DNA of 64,000 bases from Azospirillum brasilense (GCF_008365405.1 NZ_QOKV01000005.1:62001-126000), one strand, 5' to 3'; positions 54,421 through 63,901 are shown, counted from the first letter of the stretch. The notes: a model not told the origin generated them from the letters alone. A program made the numbers and translations.

Positions 54421-54990
54421 TCACCTGAAGCGACGTCCATGCCGTAGCGGCCGATCCACTTCTCCGGCACGACGCCTGCGGCTTCGGCGTTGGCGCAGGT
54501 CCGCGCTCAGGGCTCCGCTTCCGGTCGCCACACGGCCTCCCGGAGGCTCCCCTAGGTCCTTCTTCGCGGCGTCCGGCACGACTTGGCCGACCACCGAGTT
54601 GATGAGACGGCCGTACAACGAAGCGGGCGACACGGCGAACAGCGGGTATGAGCGTTCGAGCGCCATGAGGTGAGAAAGGACCACACCGGACGGCGGCCCA
54701 CGGGTCGATGCCCGCGCCGCCACGTCCACGGCCGCTTCCGCGCGTTCGGCGTATGCGACCTCGGCGCCGAGGCGCACGGCTTCTTGCGCCAGCAGGACCT
54801 CGGCCTCCCGGTCGCTCAGGTCGGCCCGCCAGGTCGGCAGGTGCCCACCATCCTGTTCGAGACCCCCCAATGCGGTGTCCGCGTCTGTGTGCGTGGCATG
54901 GCCTCCCTCGTGTGCGCTTTCAGCTGTGTGGCGTCCGCACCGGTCAGGGAAGCGTGACGCCCGGAGGGTCCGGAACGTCGTCAGGGCCAT
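54421..54990 (-). pseudogene. Fragment of a decayed backbone gene (ALER family, copy 1)
   Basis: A minus-strand open frame with real-looking helical sequence: DREAEVLLAQEAVRLGAE and ALERSYPLFAVSPASLYGRL, then INSVVGQ. The same pattern (ALERAMPFFALAP, AIGAQ) appears at 56553-56864, so the two are paralogous. The ends look degraded. Function unknown; possibly a plasmid or phage-derived gene. Confidence 0.45.
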
Positions 54991-56513
54991 CGCTGTCCGA
55001 CCAGATCTCCATGACAGCTGTGAGGTGCGGCGTCATGTTGGGTCGGGCCGCAGGACGCCCCGTCGGAGCCGTGCCCGAGCTCGGCCTTGCCCCCGTGGCG
55101 AAGGCGGTGCACCCGACCGGAGCGAGCGGCTGCCGTGTGCTGGCTGGGCTGGGCGCCGATGGCTTGGCGGGCACGGGCTTGGGACTGACAGCGCAGTGCT
55201 CGCGCAGCTTCGCCAGCACGCTGGACAGGTCTTTCGGAGCCGACACCATGCCCACCCCGCCCCCTGCCCTGTGGGCGCACAGCGCGACACGGCCGTCGGC
55301 CGAGCGGCACGCGACCAGACGCAGCGCTGGCCGGTCGCCGTCCGGGCTCGTAAGCGGAAGCGCTTGGAGGCTGACGCGGACTCGCTTGGCCAGGAACTCT
55401 TCAAGACGGCTCAGGTCGGACCGCCCTCCCCCCTTGGCGTTGCACGCGGATAAGCCACCGGATCCGGGAACACGGTCAGCCTGTCGCGGTGCTCCAGATC
55501 CTGCGTCGCGGTCACGAACGCCGCCGTGATGGTCTGGAGCGTGTTGAACCAAGCGGTATCCACCGGCCGCTGACGCTCGGCCGCGCTCGGTGCGGGCGGC
55601 GCGGCGGCACCGGACGCGGGGATCGGTTGGCCTGGTCGGCTTCCAACAGAGGACAGTGCGGGTAGTGCGCGGCGAAGCCGCTCTTGCTCGCCCCCGGAGA
55701 GCGCAGGCTGCGGCCGCCACCGAGGTCGTACTCGCAGCCGAGGAGCAGGTGCGGGAGCACCGCAGTGAACCGCTGACGGTCAAAGCCGAAAACCTCGCCG
55801 CCAATCGCCAGCGTGCTGCCGTTGAAGCTGAGCATGCGCGGATCCACCGACGTCAGAGTCGCGGCCAGCCTGACGTGCCGCGAGAGATCGTGCTCACCTC
55901 GGGCCGCGTGGCGGTCAAAGGAAACCGACGGCGATCAGTCCGCCACGACGAACGCGGTAGACGGGGTGCAGATTGAGATCTGCCGACAGTGTACCGCCGA
56001 CCTACCATCGGCAAAGAGCGCGAGCCTGCCGTCGCTTACGGTCAACTCCAGGCGCCCCGCCGCGCCGTTGGTCAGGGCCTTCCCGGACGTGGGGCGGCAG
56101 GTCGCCTGGCAGCGCCGCGGCAGCGGGCGCCGTCCCGTCCAACGCGGTTGCGGACACCATATTGGGGACGCCACCAAATTGGCAGCCCAGGCGACCAGTC
56201 CCTCCAGCAAGCCGCCAGTGGATGCGGCCGGGTCGGACCGTCTGGACGCGCGACCGGAAGATGGCGCCGCCACAGCGGCGGGTCCTGTGGGCGTGGTCCT
56301 GTTGCCCGTGAGCTTCTTGGCCGCCTCACTTCCTGTCGCGCCGGTGTTCGGCGAAGGCCTGGATCGAGGCCTTCGCGGCCCACGAACTGCCCATTGCCAG
56401 AGCCGTAATGCACTCGATCTCGAGCGCCCCGATGTTGCCCAGCGCGGTGGTGCTGACACGGCGGTCGCGCGGGTCGGTCTTGGTGTTGGCCGCGACCCCC
56501 GCCTCGAGCTCAT
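54944..56513 (-). pseudogene. Decayed minus-strand gene with several frameshifts
   Basis: Fragments in three frames follow one another in order: DGRLALFADGRSAVHCRQIS (near 56000), MLSFNGSTLAIGGEVFGFD and PHLLLGCEYDLGGG (55850-55700), DTAWFNTLQTITAAFVTATQ (near 55550), then SRLEEFLAKRVRVSLQALPL to the stop at 54944. Together they describe one gene of roughly 450-500 codons broken at least three times, including one near a G-run at 55430. The LLLG(C/Y)E motif recurs in the decayed gene at 60.3-61.3 kb. Family not recognised. Confidence 0.5.
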
Positions 56514-56552
56514 GGTCGGCCCACTGCTGGAGGCTGATGCATCCCCCGTTCT

Positions 56553-56864
56553 CTACCGCCGCCCCGACGATGTCAAAGCCCTGAGGCGCCCCCTCTGTGT
56601 CCTCCCGGTGAGCGCAACGGCGCCGTCGGCGTGCTGATGCAAGCTGGCGTGCTCGCCCGCCCAGGGCGTCTGCAAGAGCTCCTCGACGGTCGCGTCAGGT
56701 TGCACCTCTGCCCGGAGGCGGGGTTGCGCGCCAATGGCGTCGCAGATGGCAACCAACGCGAACTTGGGCGCGAGGGCGAAGAACGGCATCGCGCGCTCAA
56801 GCGCCACGACTTGGCGCGCGACGTCCTCGACCGAGCGGGTGTCCCCCGTCTGAACGTCCGACAC
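56553..56864 (-). pseudogene. Fragment of a decayed backbone gene (ALER family, copy 2)
   Basis: An open frame of 103 residues: VARQVVALERAMPFFALAPK, then AICDAIGAQ and ELLQTPWAGEHASLHQH. It is paralogous to 54421-54990 in the ALER...P.FA..P...I...GQ segment. No start or ribosome site is convincing; it is probably a remnant. Confidence 0.45.
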
Positions 56865-56907
56865 GGCCGCCCAGAAGCCCCGGTCCTTCGCGCTGGCCCA
56901 CGGTGCG

Positions 56908-57132
56908 TCACAACGCGCGCAGGACGCGCTTGGCCCGGGCGTGCGCCGCGGGCTTCGCGCCGACGCCCTCCGCGGAGGCTTTGAACAAGGCCGCCGTCTT
57001 GTTGTCCCGCTCGGCGGCGACAGCGCCCAGGTACTCGGGACAGCCGCGCAGCATCATGCCCAGGGCGGCAACGTCGGCTTCGTGAGCCTGCCACTCGGGG
57101 GCTGCGGCGCGCCGCGCTTCGGCGACGACCAT
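56908..57132 (-). pseudogene. Short minus-strand coding remnant
   Basis: A 74-residue frame (ADVAALGMMLRGCPEYLGAV, ERDNKTAALFKASAEG) with plausible protein composition but no identity. It is probably the upstream part of the decayed gene at 56553-56864 after a frameshift. Confidence 0.35.
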
Positions 57133-58080
57133 ATCGAACGGCGGCCGAACCGCTCTGACGGCTCAGGACCGTGCGCAGCACGATGGTGGCGGCCGCCCCG
57201 AGTGGTTCCCCTTGGTGACACGGAGCATCCTGTGGGACGAAGATGCGGTGATCGCGCGTCGGTCCCGATCTCGACGCGGTGGTCGATGCCCAGGCCAAGA
57301 TCGAGGGCGACCGCCTGCTGGGACGGGGAGGGCGGCGGCATGACGGCGATGCCTGGCCGGTACCGAGCCTGCCGCTTCATTGAACTCAGCACAAAGGCAC
57401 TACGCACCACGGCTGGCTCGGGAGGAACCATGCTGTAGGAGCAACTGATCCGCTCCGTCACCGCTTGGTACGAGAGTGGCTCGCGGGGTGGAGGACGCAC
57501 CGCCGACCAACGCGGCCGCCCGGCCGCTGAAGCCCGACACGCCGCCCGCATGGCACGGCGAATCATCTGCCTGGTGTCGGCAGCCTCTACGCTGGTGCAG
57601 GGCAGGCTGGATGGGGAGGACACGCGCTGTGATAGACGAGGTTGAAACACTAACGGCTGTGTGGCCCTTGGTGCCCGAGCCCCCGTTGCGTCACGGCGTT
57701 CCTGCCTGACGGGCTGGCGGCCGACCGCACGAGCCTGCGGCGCGCAACGTGGCGCATGACCGCCGCGGTTCCCGAAGGGGAGATGGCGGTGGCGCGCCAA
57801 ACGGCCGCGGACGTGGTCCGGGCGGGCGCCCCGCTTGATTCAGCCTCGCCACGCGCGGCATCATGTAGAGCAAGACTGCGCCCATCGCGGAAGCGCTGCT
57901 GAGGGTCTTGGAGCGGGCGGGGCGGGCCAGCATCGCCTGCGACAGCGCCCGGATCCGGACGCGGCCGCGACGGGTTTCGACGACTGGTGGCAGGGCCACG
58001 GCGGCGATCTGCGCGCCCAGTATGCCCGCCACTACGTTCGCCCTCGTTGCTTGGCTTCTGGTCACTGGCCAGCGTGGCGC
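57133..58080. other. Region without a convincing gene
   Basis: About 950 bp between decayed genes and the partition locus. Only Arg/Pro-rich shadow frames are open. I see no repeats until the palindromes at 58081. Confidence 0.45.
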
Positions 58081-58105
58081 AAAAGTCCTGCATTGCCGGA
58101 CTTAT
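58081..58105. repeat. Palindrome 1 upstream of parA, candidate centromere/operator
   Basis: The site contains AAGTCCTGCATTGCCGGACTT, with one mismatch in a 17-bp GTCC...GGAC dyad centred on a single base. It is the imperfect partner of the site at 58198-58222. Confidence 0.6.
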
Positions 58106-58197
58106 CCTCCTCGACACGGCCGTTGGAGCGGGTTTCCCCACACCCGAAAACGGTCCCGCGCCCTTCTACGGCACTCTCCGTTTCTCGACGCTGCTGC

Positions 58198-58222
58198 AAA
58201 GGTCCTGCAATGCAGGACTTTT
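58198..58222. repeat. Palindrome 2 upstream of parA, candidate centromere/operator
   Basis: GTCCTGCAATGCAGGAC is a perfect 8-1-8 palindrome with A-rich and T-rich flanks. It lies 117 bp after palindrome 1 and about 120 bp before the parA start, where plasmid partition sites and par operators usually lie. Confidence 0.65.
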
Positions 58223-58340
58223 GTGGCGCGGTTGCCACCACCTGTGAATCATGCCGACAAGTCCCGTAGATACCCCGTTCCCCTGGTTTACGATCTCGCG
58301 TACACATGCCTTGTTGAGGCGTTCAATGGGGGTATATTGC

Positions 58341-59081
58341 ATGGTCGACGTGTTGGAGGCACCGGTCACCGACGGTGAACCGCGCACTTTCGCCAAGAGG
58401 CGAATCTTGATTGCCTCGGGAAAGGGTGGCAGCACCAAAACCACAACTGCTCGCCATTTTTCAGCCGCGGCAGCACACGCGGGGCTTGCGGTTCTTACGC
58501 TCGACCTTGATGAAAGCCCGACACTCTCCGAGTGGTGGACGAAACGCCCGGACACTCTGCCGAGCATTGAGCACATCCGGGCCCCCATCCATGAGCTTGT
58601 CGCCGTCGAAGGCACCGACGTGGAGGGCGAGGACGAGGGCGCCGTCATTGGTGCCAAGGTCGAGGAGGCCATCCTCGGCATTGACGGCTACGACCTGTTG
58701 ATCATCGACACGCCTGCCTCGCTGGCAGCTTACCCTCATCACGCCCGTGCCCTCATCAGGGTGTCAGACCTGGTTGTTGTGCCGACTCGCCAATACGACG
58801 ACGACATCAACTCGGTCACCAAGTGGATGAAGCTGGTCACCGACCTCGGCGGCGACGGCATGTTCCTGTTGAGCGACACCCAGCGCCGAGAGAGCGCCTT
58901 CGAGGACGCCAAGCGGAAACTGGTGAAGCACGGACCGTTGTGCGCCATTGACATCCCGCACTTCGCCGACATCCCCAAAACGCTCGCCAAGGGGACGAGT
59001 GTCATCGACATGCGGAAGGGACGAGGCGCCGAAGACTATGCGGCTGCCTTCGACGTTGTCCGTCGCAAGCTGGGGGTGTGA
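58341..59081 (+). CDS. parA: ParA-family partition ATPase
   Basis: A 246-residue MinD/ParA ATPase with deviant Walker A GKGGSTKTTT near residue 35 and LLIIDTPAS as Walker B. No N-terminal HTH domain, so it is type Ib-like in size. It drives plasmid partition together with the next gene. The start ATG 58341 follows GGGGG; ATG 58326 is possible. The gap to the next gene is 1 bp. Confidence 0.92.
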   Translation: MVDVLEAPVTDGEPRTFAKRRILIASGKGGSTKTTTARHFSAAAAHAGLAVLTLDLDESPTLSEWWTKRPDTLPSIEHIRAPIHELVAVEGTDVEGEDEGAVIGAKVEEAILGIDGYDLLIIDTPASLAAYPHHARALIRVSDLVVVPTRQYDDDINSVTKWMKLVTDLGGDGMFLLSDTQRRESAFEDAKRKLVKHGPLCAIDIPHFADIPKTLAKGTSVIDMRKGRGAEDYAAAFDVVRRKLGV

Positions 59082-59082
59082 G

Positions 59083-59718
59083 ATGGCTGGGCTACAGCGC
59101 GCGGTGAAGACCGATCTGGCTCAGGAGGTCACGGACCCGAACGGGCGTTTCGACGACGTCCGCCGATCGGTCGGCAAGCTCTCGAGCAAGGACAAGTACG
59201 TCGAGACCATCGGCCGCCTGTGGAAGGAGGCCACCGCCCGGTTCATCGACATCGGCAAGTACCTCGTTTATGCCAAGGACAGCCTGCCGCATGGCGAATA
59301 CGAGGCGATGATCGAGAGCGAGCTTCCGTTCTCCAAGTCGGTGGCACACGCCCTAAAGACGGTGGCTGACGCCGTAATGCAGCGAAAGGTCACCGAAGCC
59401 GATCTGCCGCCCGACTATTCGACGAGCTACCTGCTGGTCAGCTTGAAGGACGACAAGTTTGCCATGGCGCGCGAGCATGGCCTGGTACGGCCCTCGTTGA
59501 AGCGCCATGAGATCCTGGAGTTCCGTCGCACCCTGCGGACGACACGCCCGGTGTCTCAGCGTGCGGCCGCGCGCCGTCTGGCCCGCGAGCGCGAGCGCAT
59601 CCTGGCCGACATGGCGGCGCTCCAGCAGCGTTTGACCGAGGTCGAAGCCCAGATGAAGACGATCGACGCCGAGGCCGCCACGATCATCGACGTGACACCC
59701 GAAGCGGTTGACGGCTGA
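59083..59718 (+). CDS. DUF3102-like protein, probable partition partner of ParA
   Basis: A 211-residue protein with a DUF3102-type helical domain (GKYLVYAKDSLPHGEYEAMI, ELPFSKSVAHAL) followed by a basic coiled-coil region (RRLARERERILADMAALQQR). No ParB-type nuclease or ribbon-helix motif. Its immediate coupling to parA suggests it is the centromere-binding partner, with the upstream palindromes as likely targets (inference). Confidence 0.8.
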   Translation: MAGLQRAVKTDLAQEVTDPNGRFDDVRRSVGKLSSKDKYVETIGRLWKEATARFIDIGKYLVYAKDSLPHGEYEAMIESELPFSKSVAHALKTVADAVMQRKVTEADLPPDYSTSYLLVSLKDDKFAMAREHGLVRPSLKRHEILEFRRTLRTTRPVSQRAAARRLARERERILADMAALQQRLTEVEAQMKTIDAEAATIIDVTPEAVDG

Positions 59719-59790
59719 CCGGCCGTCAAGCGATCAAGGCTTCAGAGACGGGAAGGGCTCGTCAGCCCTTCCGCAATACGCGATGCACTG

Positions 59791-59834
59791 AGCCCCGCCA
59801 GAACACCCTCGTCTTGGCGGGGCTCTACCGTTTT
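59791..59834 (+). terminator. Terminator of the par operon
   Basis: AGCCCCGCCA (59791-59800) pairs with TGGCGGGGCT (59815-59824), followed by CTACCGTTTT. It lies 73 bp after the stop of the DUF3102-like gene. The T-run is short. Confidence 0.7.
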
Positions 59835-60346
59835 CGGTCCGCTTCGCCCATAGGGCCGCAGGGCTGCGCGCAAGGCCCGATGCCGCTGCCGGAGGCCCCA
59901 ACGGCGCCGCCGGTCACGCAGGCTGGAGCGGTTGGGAAGCCGCATCACTTCGGACCAAGCCCGCCTACGGGCGCCACCTCCGCAGCGCACTCGGGTGACG
60001 GCCACGGTGCCCTGGCCAAGCGCGTCACCATGAAGTCGGGGACGGGCTCCTGAGCACGGCTAACGGGCGCGGCGGTGAGTCCTTCGGGCTCGAACGCCTT
60101 GCCGATGATCAGCGGCATGTTCTGGAAGAGGCGGGGCCCCCCGCAGCGGGCGTCAGCACCCGGTGGAGCATGGCCCCGACGTGCGCTTGGTGCTCCGCAG
60201 GCACGGCGGCGCCGACGGCAACGAACGGCGCGCCTTCACGTGGTGATGGGCCGTGGTCGGGGGCATCGTGGTTTGGTCCGGTGTTCGAGCGGGGAGGGGA
60301 GGCCGGTCCTTCTGACCGGCGTCCTTGGTGTGTGCAAATCCTCGGT

Positions 60347-61279
60347 TCAGCCGCGGACCAGCGACAGGCCGCAGCCCAGCTGCGCCCGCGCGGTGGCCGC
60401 ACTGTCGCTGGCGGTTTGGAAGCTGGTTGGCTCGACCAGGATCTGGAGCATCTGGCCCGCGACGCTGTTGGTGCGCACTGATGCGATGCCGAGGTCGCCC
60501 CACACCGCCGCCGGGACGCCGAGCGCTTGGCTGACGATGGCTTGGACCGCAGCCGCCCGGTGACCGCGGATCGCCTGCTGGTGGCGTCCCGCTGGGTCCG
60601 CATCGCGCAGACGCCGTCCGGCTACCGATGGCAGTCCTGGAGCGCGCATGGGCTTCTCGAGTTCGGCGCCGAGCGCATTAGCATTGAGCGCCCCCGCTGT
60701 CCGGCAGCTTCAGCTCGTCCCGTGTGCGCCCCTCGGCTTCGGCGATGATCGAGCGGGCCAGAGCCACGTCATCGAGGGCTTCGCGACCGCCCGAGAGCGT
60801 GCTCGTCGGGGTTGACCTTGATGTCGTCGAGAAGGTCCACCCGGTCGTCCCAATCCTCCCCACCTTTACCGAGGAAGCGCATCACGACGACGTCGAAGCC
60901 GCCGAAATGGTCCTCTTCGTAGCCGAGCAGCAAGTGGCGCTCGCTCAATTGGCGGCGTCGTCAAGGTCTGCATCCGGAACGGACCGTCGCGCAGTGTCTG
61001 AATGTCCCGCGTCTCCATAACGCTGACCATGACCTTGTCCTGGTCGTTGCAGAGCGCCACCAGCGGCTCCCCCTTCCAGCCCCCTGGTGCAGGCTGCACG
61101 CAGGTTCCGCACCGACGGCCGTGAGGCTGACACGGCAAACTGCGACATGGGGGACGGTGCTGACCCGGATGGGGCTCGCCGCCTGACACCGCTTGCGATG
61201 GTCGCGCAAAAGACGGAGCCGACGCTCCGAACGCGCGGATGGCCGGTAGCCAGGTTGGGCAAAGGACACCGATTCGCAC
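60347..61279 (-). pseudogene. Decayed minus-strand gene, relative of the 55-56 kb remnant
   Basis: Ordered protein-like fragments in different frames: EPLVALCNDQDKVMVSVMET (near 61050), SERHLLLGYEEDHFGGFDVV and MRFLGKGGEDWDDRVDLLDD (60940-60810), ALDDVALARSIIAEAEGRTR (near 60750), and VSQALGVPAAVWGDLGIASV (near 60500). Several frameshifts separate them. The LLLGYE segment echoes LLLGCE of the other remnant. No family recognised. The stretch 59835-60346 holds nothing certain. Confidence 0.45.
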
Positions 61280-61408
61280 TCACGGCGACTCGGCGTCTTG
61301 ATTCTCCAGGCCGAATCGGCGACGGCGCGTCGCTTGGGCGACCAACATCGTCGCTTGCGTGACCTGGCTTTGGCGTTTGCGTGACCTTCGCCCGTCGCTT
61401 GCGCGACC
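61200..61408. repeat. Upstream iteron cluster of repA
   Basis: Six copies of a 16-bp unit close to GGTYGSGCAARCGACG: plus-strand copies at 61200 and 61253, minus-strand copies at 61328-61343, 61349-61364, 61371-61386 and 61393-61408. The four inverted copies are spaced 21-22 bp, two helical turns, just before the repA start. They are likely RepA-binding sites for autoregulation or copy control. Confidence 0.82.
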
Positions 61409-61483
61409 TCATGGCACCACGCTGGACGGCCGAGCGTTTCTGATCGAAGCTAACGCGGCTCATGTTGTAGAGGGTGACGGTCG

Positions 61484-62494
61484 ATGGCCCGGAAGGCGGA
61501 CACGGCGCTTGCGGTGGTTCCAGAAAACAAGGAAGTCGTCCTTGACGAGAGAGGCTCCCAGCTGGAACTCCTGTTCGATAGCCCGCTCATCGGCAAAATC
61601 AAAAACGACCGGACCCTGATGGTTTGGTCGTTTTTTGCGCTCGATCGAAAGAAGGTCGATAGCATGACCTACGACGACGGGCGCACGCGCATTGCTGTTA
61701 CTGGCCTTCAGTACGGCATCGCGAACATGTGGGATAAGGAAATCCTGATTTACTTAATTTCCATTATGCAGGATAAAATCAACCGTGGTGAGGCCGTTGG
61801 TCCGACGATGACGTTCACAGCGGCGGATTTGTTCCGTGTCATCGGCCGCGAGGCGGGTGGATCCGCGTACGATCGCCTTGAGGAAAGCCTGAAGCGGTTG
61901 AAGAACACCAGCATCGAGACGAACATTGAAACCGGCGGTGAAGGGGAAAGCGGCGGCTTCAGTTGGCTCTCTGAATACAAGTTGCGCTACCGACGTAACA
62001 GTGCGGGCGACAAGGTCCTGCGCGGCGTCGAAGTGACGCTCTGCAATTGGCTGTACCGTGCGGTCACCCTCGATAAGAAGATACTGACCTACCACGCCAA
62101 ATACTTCGAGCTTGGCCCGCTGGAGAAGAGGTTGTACGAGATGGCTCGGGCCCACTGCGGCCAGCAGGCGGGCATTAGAATGAATTTGGAGAAGCTCCGG
62201 TTGCGGGTCGGCTTCACCGACGAGCTCAAGCAATTCAAATACAAACTGACGCAGATCGCGAAGAAGAGGATGCCTCTGCCAGAGTTCGGCTTCATGCTCG
62301 TGGATCCGCGCGACCCAAAGCGCTTCGGGGTGATGTCCGACCCCGCATTGCCGAAGCCGCGCGGCCGCACGCCGCTCAAGGCTTACCAGGTCTTCTTTTT
62401 CCGGACGGACAATCTCGCGCGGATGCCGACGCCCTTCCAAGTTCCGGACGTTGACGGTGAGGGCGGTGAACTGCTCTACGACGAGGCTTCCTGA
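61484..62494 (+). CDS. repA: Replication initiator protein RepA (RPA type)
   Basis: A 336-residue protein of the replication-initiator-protein-A family: LELLFDSPLIGKIKNDRTLM, MTYDDGRTRIAVTG, GREAGGSAYDRLEESLKRL with paired winged-helix domains, and FELGPLEKRLYEMARAHCGQ. It binds iterons and opens the origin. The ATG follows AGAGGGTGACGG. It is flanked by matching iteron groups on both sides, supporting its identity as this replicon's initiator. Confidence 0.93.
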   Translation: MARKADTALAVVPENKEVVLDERGSQLELLFDSPLIGKIKNDRTLMVWSFFALDRKKVDSMTYDDGRTRIAVTGLQYGIANMWDKEILIYLISIMQDKINRGEAVGPTMTFTAADLFRVIGREAGGSAYDRLEESLKRLKNTSIETNIETGGEGESGGFSWLSEYKLRYRRNSAGDKVLRGVEVTLCNWLYRAVTLDKKILTYHAKYFELGPLEKRLYEMARAHCGQQAGIRMNLEKLRLRVGFTDELKQFKYKLTQIAKKRMPLPEFGFMLVDPRDPKRFGVMSDPALPKPRGRTPLKAYQVFFFRTDNLARMPTPFQVPDVDGEGGELLYDEAS

Positions 62495-62547
62495 GAGGAC
62501 TTCTTTCCAAAGGGCGGGATTTGCCCAACCGACCTGTAAAGCCCTCT

Positions 62548-62586
62548 GGCCGCCGTTTTCCTCTGAGACGGCGGCCTTGGTGTTTC
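62548..62586 (+). terminator. Terminator downstream of repA
   Basis: GGCCGCCGT (62548-62556) and ACGGCGGCC (62568-62576) form a perfect 9-bp stem, followed by TTGGTGTTT. Just before it, at 62519-62530, lies a partial inverted iteron (TTTGCCCAACC). Confidence 0.72.
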
Positions 62587-62645
62587 TGGGCCTCAGAGGA
62601 TCTGGTTCGCAGGCGGGATTCGAGGGGCTGGATGCCAGTGAAGGA

Positions 62646-62680
62646 GTTTATAGGTTTTCAGGTTATAGAGTTTTACCGTT
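62646..62680. other. Candidate AT-rich DNA-unwinding element of the origin
   Basis: Two direct repeats TTATAGGTTTTC (62648) and TTATAGAGTTTT (62663), 15 bp apart, in an AT-rich patch just before the downstream iterons. This resembles the 12/13-mer unwinding repeats of iteron origins. I saw no clear DnaA box nearby. Confidence 0.6.
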
Positions 62681-62725
62681 ACCGTGTCGAATCTCGCAAT
62701 GGCGCCAACATCTTATGGGGTTTTT

Positions 62726-63218
62726 GGTTGGGCAAACGGCGAAGAACGGTCGCGCTGCCGTCGAGTCTCGGTCACGCAACCGACGAGACAGGGTCGCGCA
62801 AACGACGGGTCTGGGTTGGGCAAACAATCCACATCAATTTTAGTCATCCAAACGACGATGCCGGATTCCTTGGATTGTCGCGCAAACGACGGGCGCGGTT
62901 GGGCAAACTCGGCACCAGGTCGCGCAAACGACGCCATCGGGACGCCAATGGCACGATCAGGGGCTCGGCCGTGCTGGTCAAGCGGCTCCGTGATACTGAG
63001 ATGGCAGGGTAGGGGGGCGAGAAGGTTGCGCAAAAGCCGCGTCTGGACGGTTGTCGGGCGCTCGGGCTGCGGTTTTCCTAGGGCTGGAGCCGTTGCCGTG
63101 CGCTGATTCCTTGGAGTCTCGTCGTTTGCCCAACCTTTTCCTTGGCGCCGCCGTCGTCCTTTGGGCAACCAGCACCGGCCCCCAGCTTGGATGACAAGGA
63201 GTCGTCCTTTGCGCGACC
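62726..63218. repeat. Downstream iteron array (candidate oriV)
   Basis: About twelve 16-bp units of consensus GGTYGSGCAAACGACG. Plus-strand copies start at 62726, 62770, 62792, 62814, 62842, 62876, 62897 and 62918 (several at 21-22 bp spacing), with a weak copy at 63024; minus-strand copies are at 63120-63135, 63155-63170 and 63203-63218. Two forms alternate, GGTCGCGC and GGTTGGGC. With the AT-rich repeats just upstream this is the likely replication origin. Confidence 0.88.
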
Positions 63219-63667
63219 TTCCGCAGGCCCTCTTCAAAGGAATTCTGTGCGTTCCAGCCACCGTCCACGTGGAACAACGAGATCATCGGCGGACGGGCCT
63301 GCGCCGCTTTGGTGCTGGACGCCGTGGGGGCCGGGGTAGGGGAGGGAGATGGCGTCACGGCCAGGATACCGCCCGAGGGGGCTGTGGCGGGCTCCGTCTG
63401 GAGGAGGGCAGGGGGGCGGTGAGGCAGGTTAAGTGCCCAGTTTGGGACCGGGGCGTCGAGCGTGACGGTCACCCCGACGGCACCGACGGTCAGCGTCTCC
63501 GCGACCTCCGCCGTGGCGATTTCGATGGCGCCGATCGCAGCGGGTTTCTTGACGTTGGTGTAGGCGCCGTAGAGCGACAGCAGCGCCGTCAGCGGTTCTA
63601 GGATTACGCGCTCGGCTCGCGCGATGGCCGTCTTGATGGCCACCCGCAACGCTTCGAGTTCTTGCAC
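62978..63667 (-). CDS. Hypothetical helical protein whose C-terminal tail is encoded by iterons
   Basis: A 229-residue frame. Residues 1-80 look genuine: ELEALRVAIKTAIARAERVI, LTALLSLYGAYTNVKKP, a Pro/Ser/Thr-rich linker follows. From about residue 150 the sequence is the translation of inverted iterons (KVAQRTT, LVAQRTT, RLGKRRD), so the C-terminal part is probably not functional or is shared with the origin. The start GTG 63667 directly follows an in-frame TAG. Confidence 0.45.
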   Translation of the reverse strand: MQELEALRVAIKTAIARAERVILEPLTALLSLYGAYTNVKKPAAIGAIEIATAEVAETLTVGAVGVTVTLDAPVPNWALNLPHRPPALLQTEPATAPSGGILAVTPSPSPTPAPTASSTKAAQARPPMISLFHVDGGWNAQNSFEEGLRKVAQRTTPCHPSWGPVLVAQRTTAAPRKRLGKRRDSKESAHGNGSSPRKTAARAPDNRPDAAFAQPSRPPTLPSQYHGAA

Positions 63668-63901
63668 CTAGAAAGCGGGGTGGCGCGCCGAGATGAGGGG
63701 CTTCGGCGCCGTCTCAAAGCTGGCGGGCAGGGCAGGGGAGGGCTCTGCGGTCGACGCCCCGCCCTGCCCTTCCGGGAGTGGCACGGCCGCGGACGATGCA
63801 TCCTGCGGCGCGTCGCACCGGGCTGCGGAGAGGGCGGGGGGAGGCCGCGCGCATTGCTGGCGGTGATGGCGTGTGCCACGGTCGGGTTTGTCAGGGTTCA
63901 T
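63668..63901 (-). CDS. Pro/Ala-rich frame upstream of, and in frame with, the 63667 gene
   Basis: A 77-residue frame (MNPDKPDRGTRHH ... SARHPAF) of low complexity that ends in TAG at 63670-63668, immediately before the GTG of the next frame. Both are in the same frame, so they may once have been one gene split by an amber codon, or the TAG is the natural end of a small peptide. No family recognised. Confidence 0.35.
   Translation of the reverse strand: MNPDKPDRGTRHHRQQCARPPPALSAARCDAPQDASSAAVPLPEGQGGASTAEPSPALPASFETAPKPLISARHPAF

Noticed and set aside
53816..54424. 202-residue minus-strand open frame
   Set aside because: Composition is Arg/Pro/Ala-biased with no domain, repeats or ribosome site; likely GC-driven.
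62726..63218. Repeat array as a CRISPR locus
   Set aside because: Units are 16 bp, spaced at helical turns, in both orientations and next to repA; no cas genes. These are iterons.
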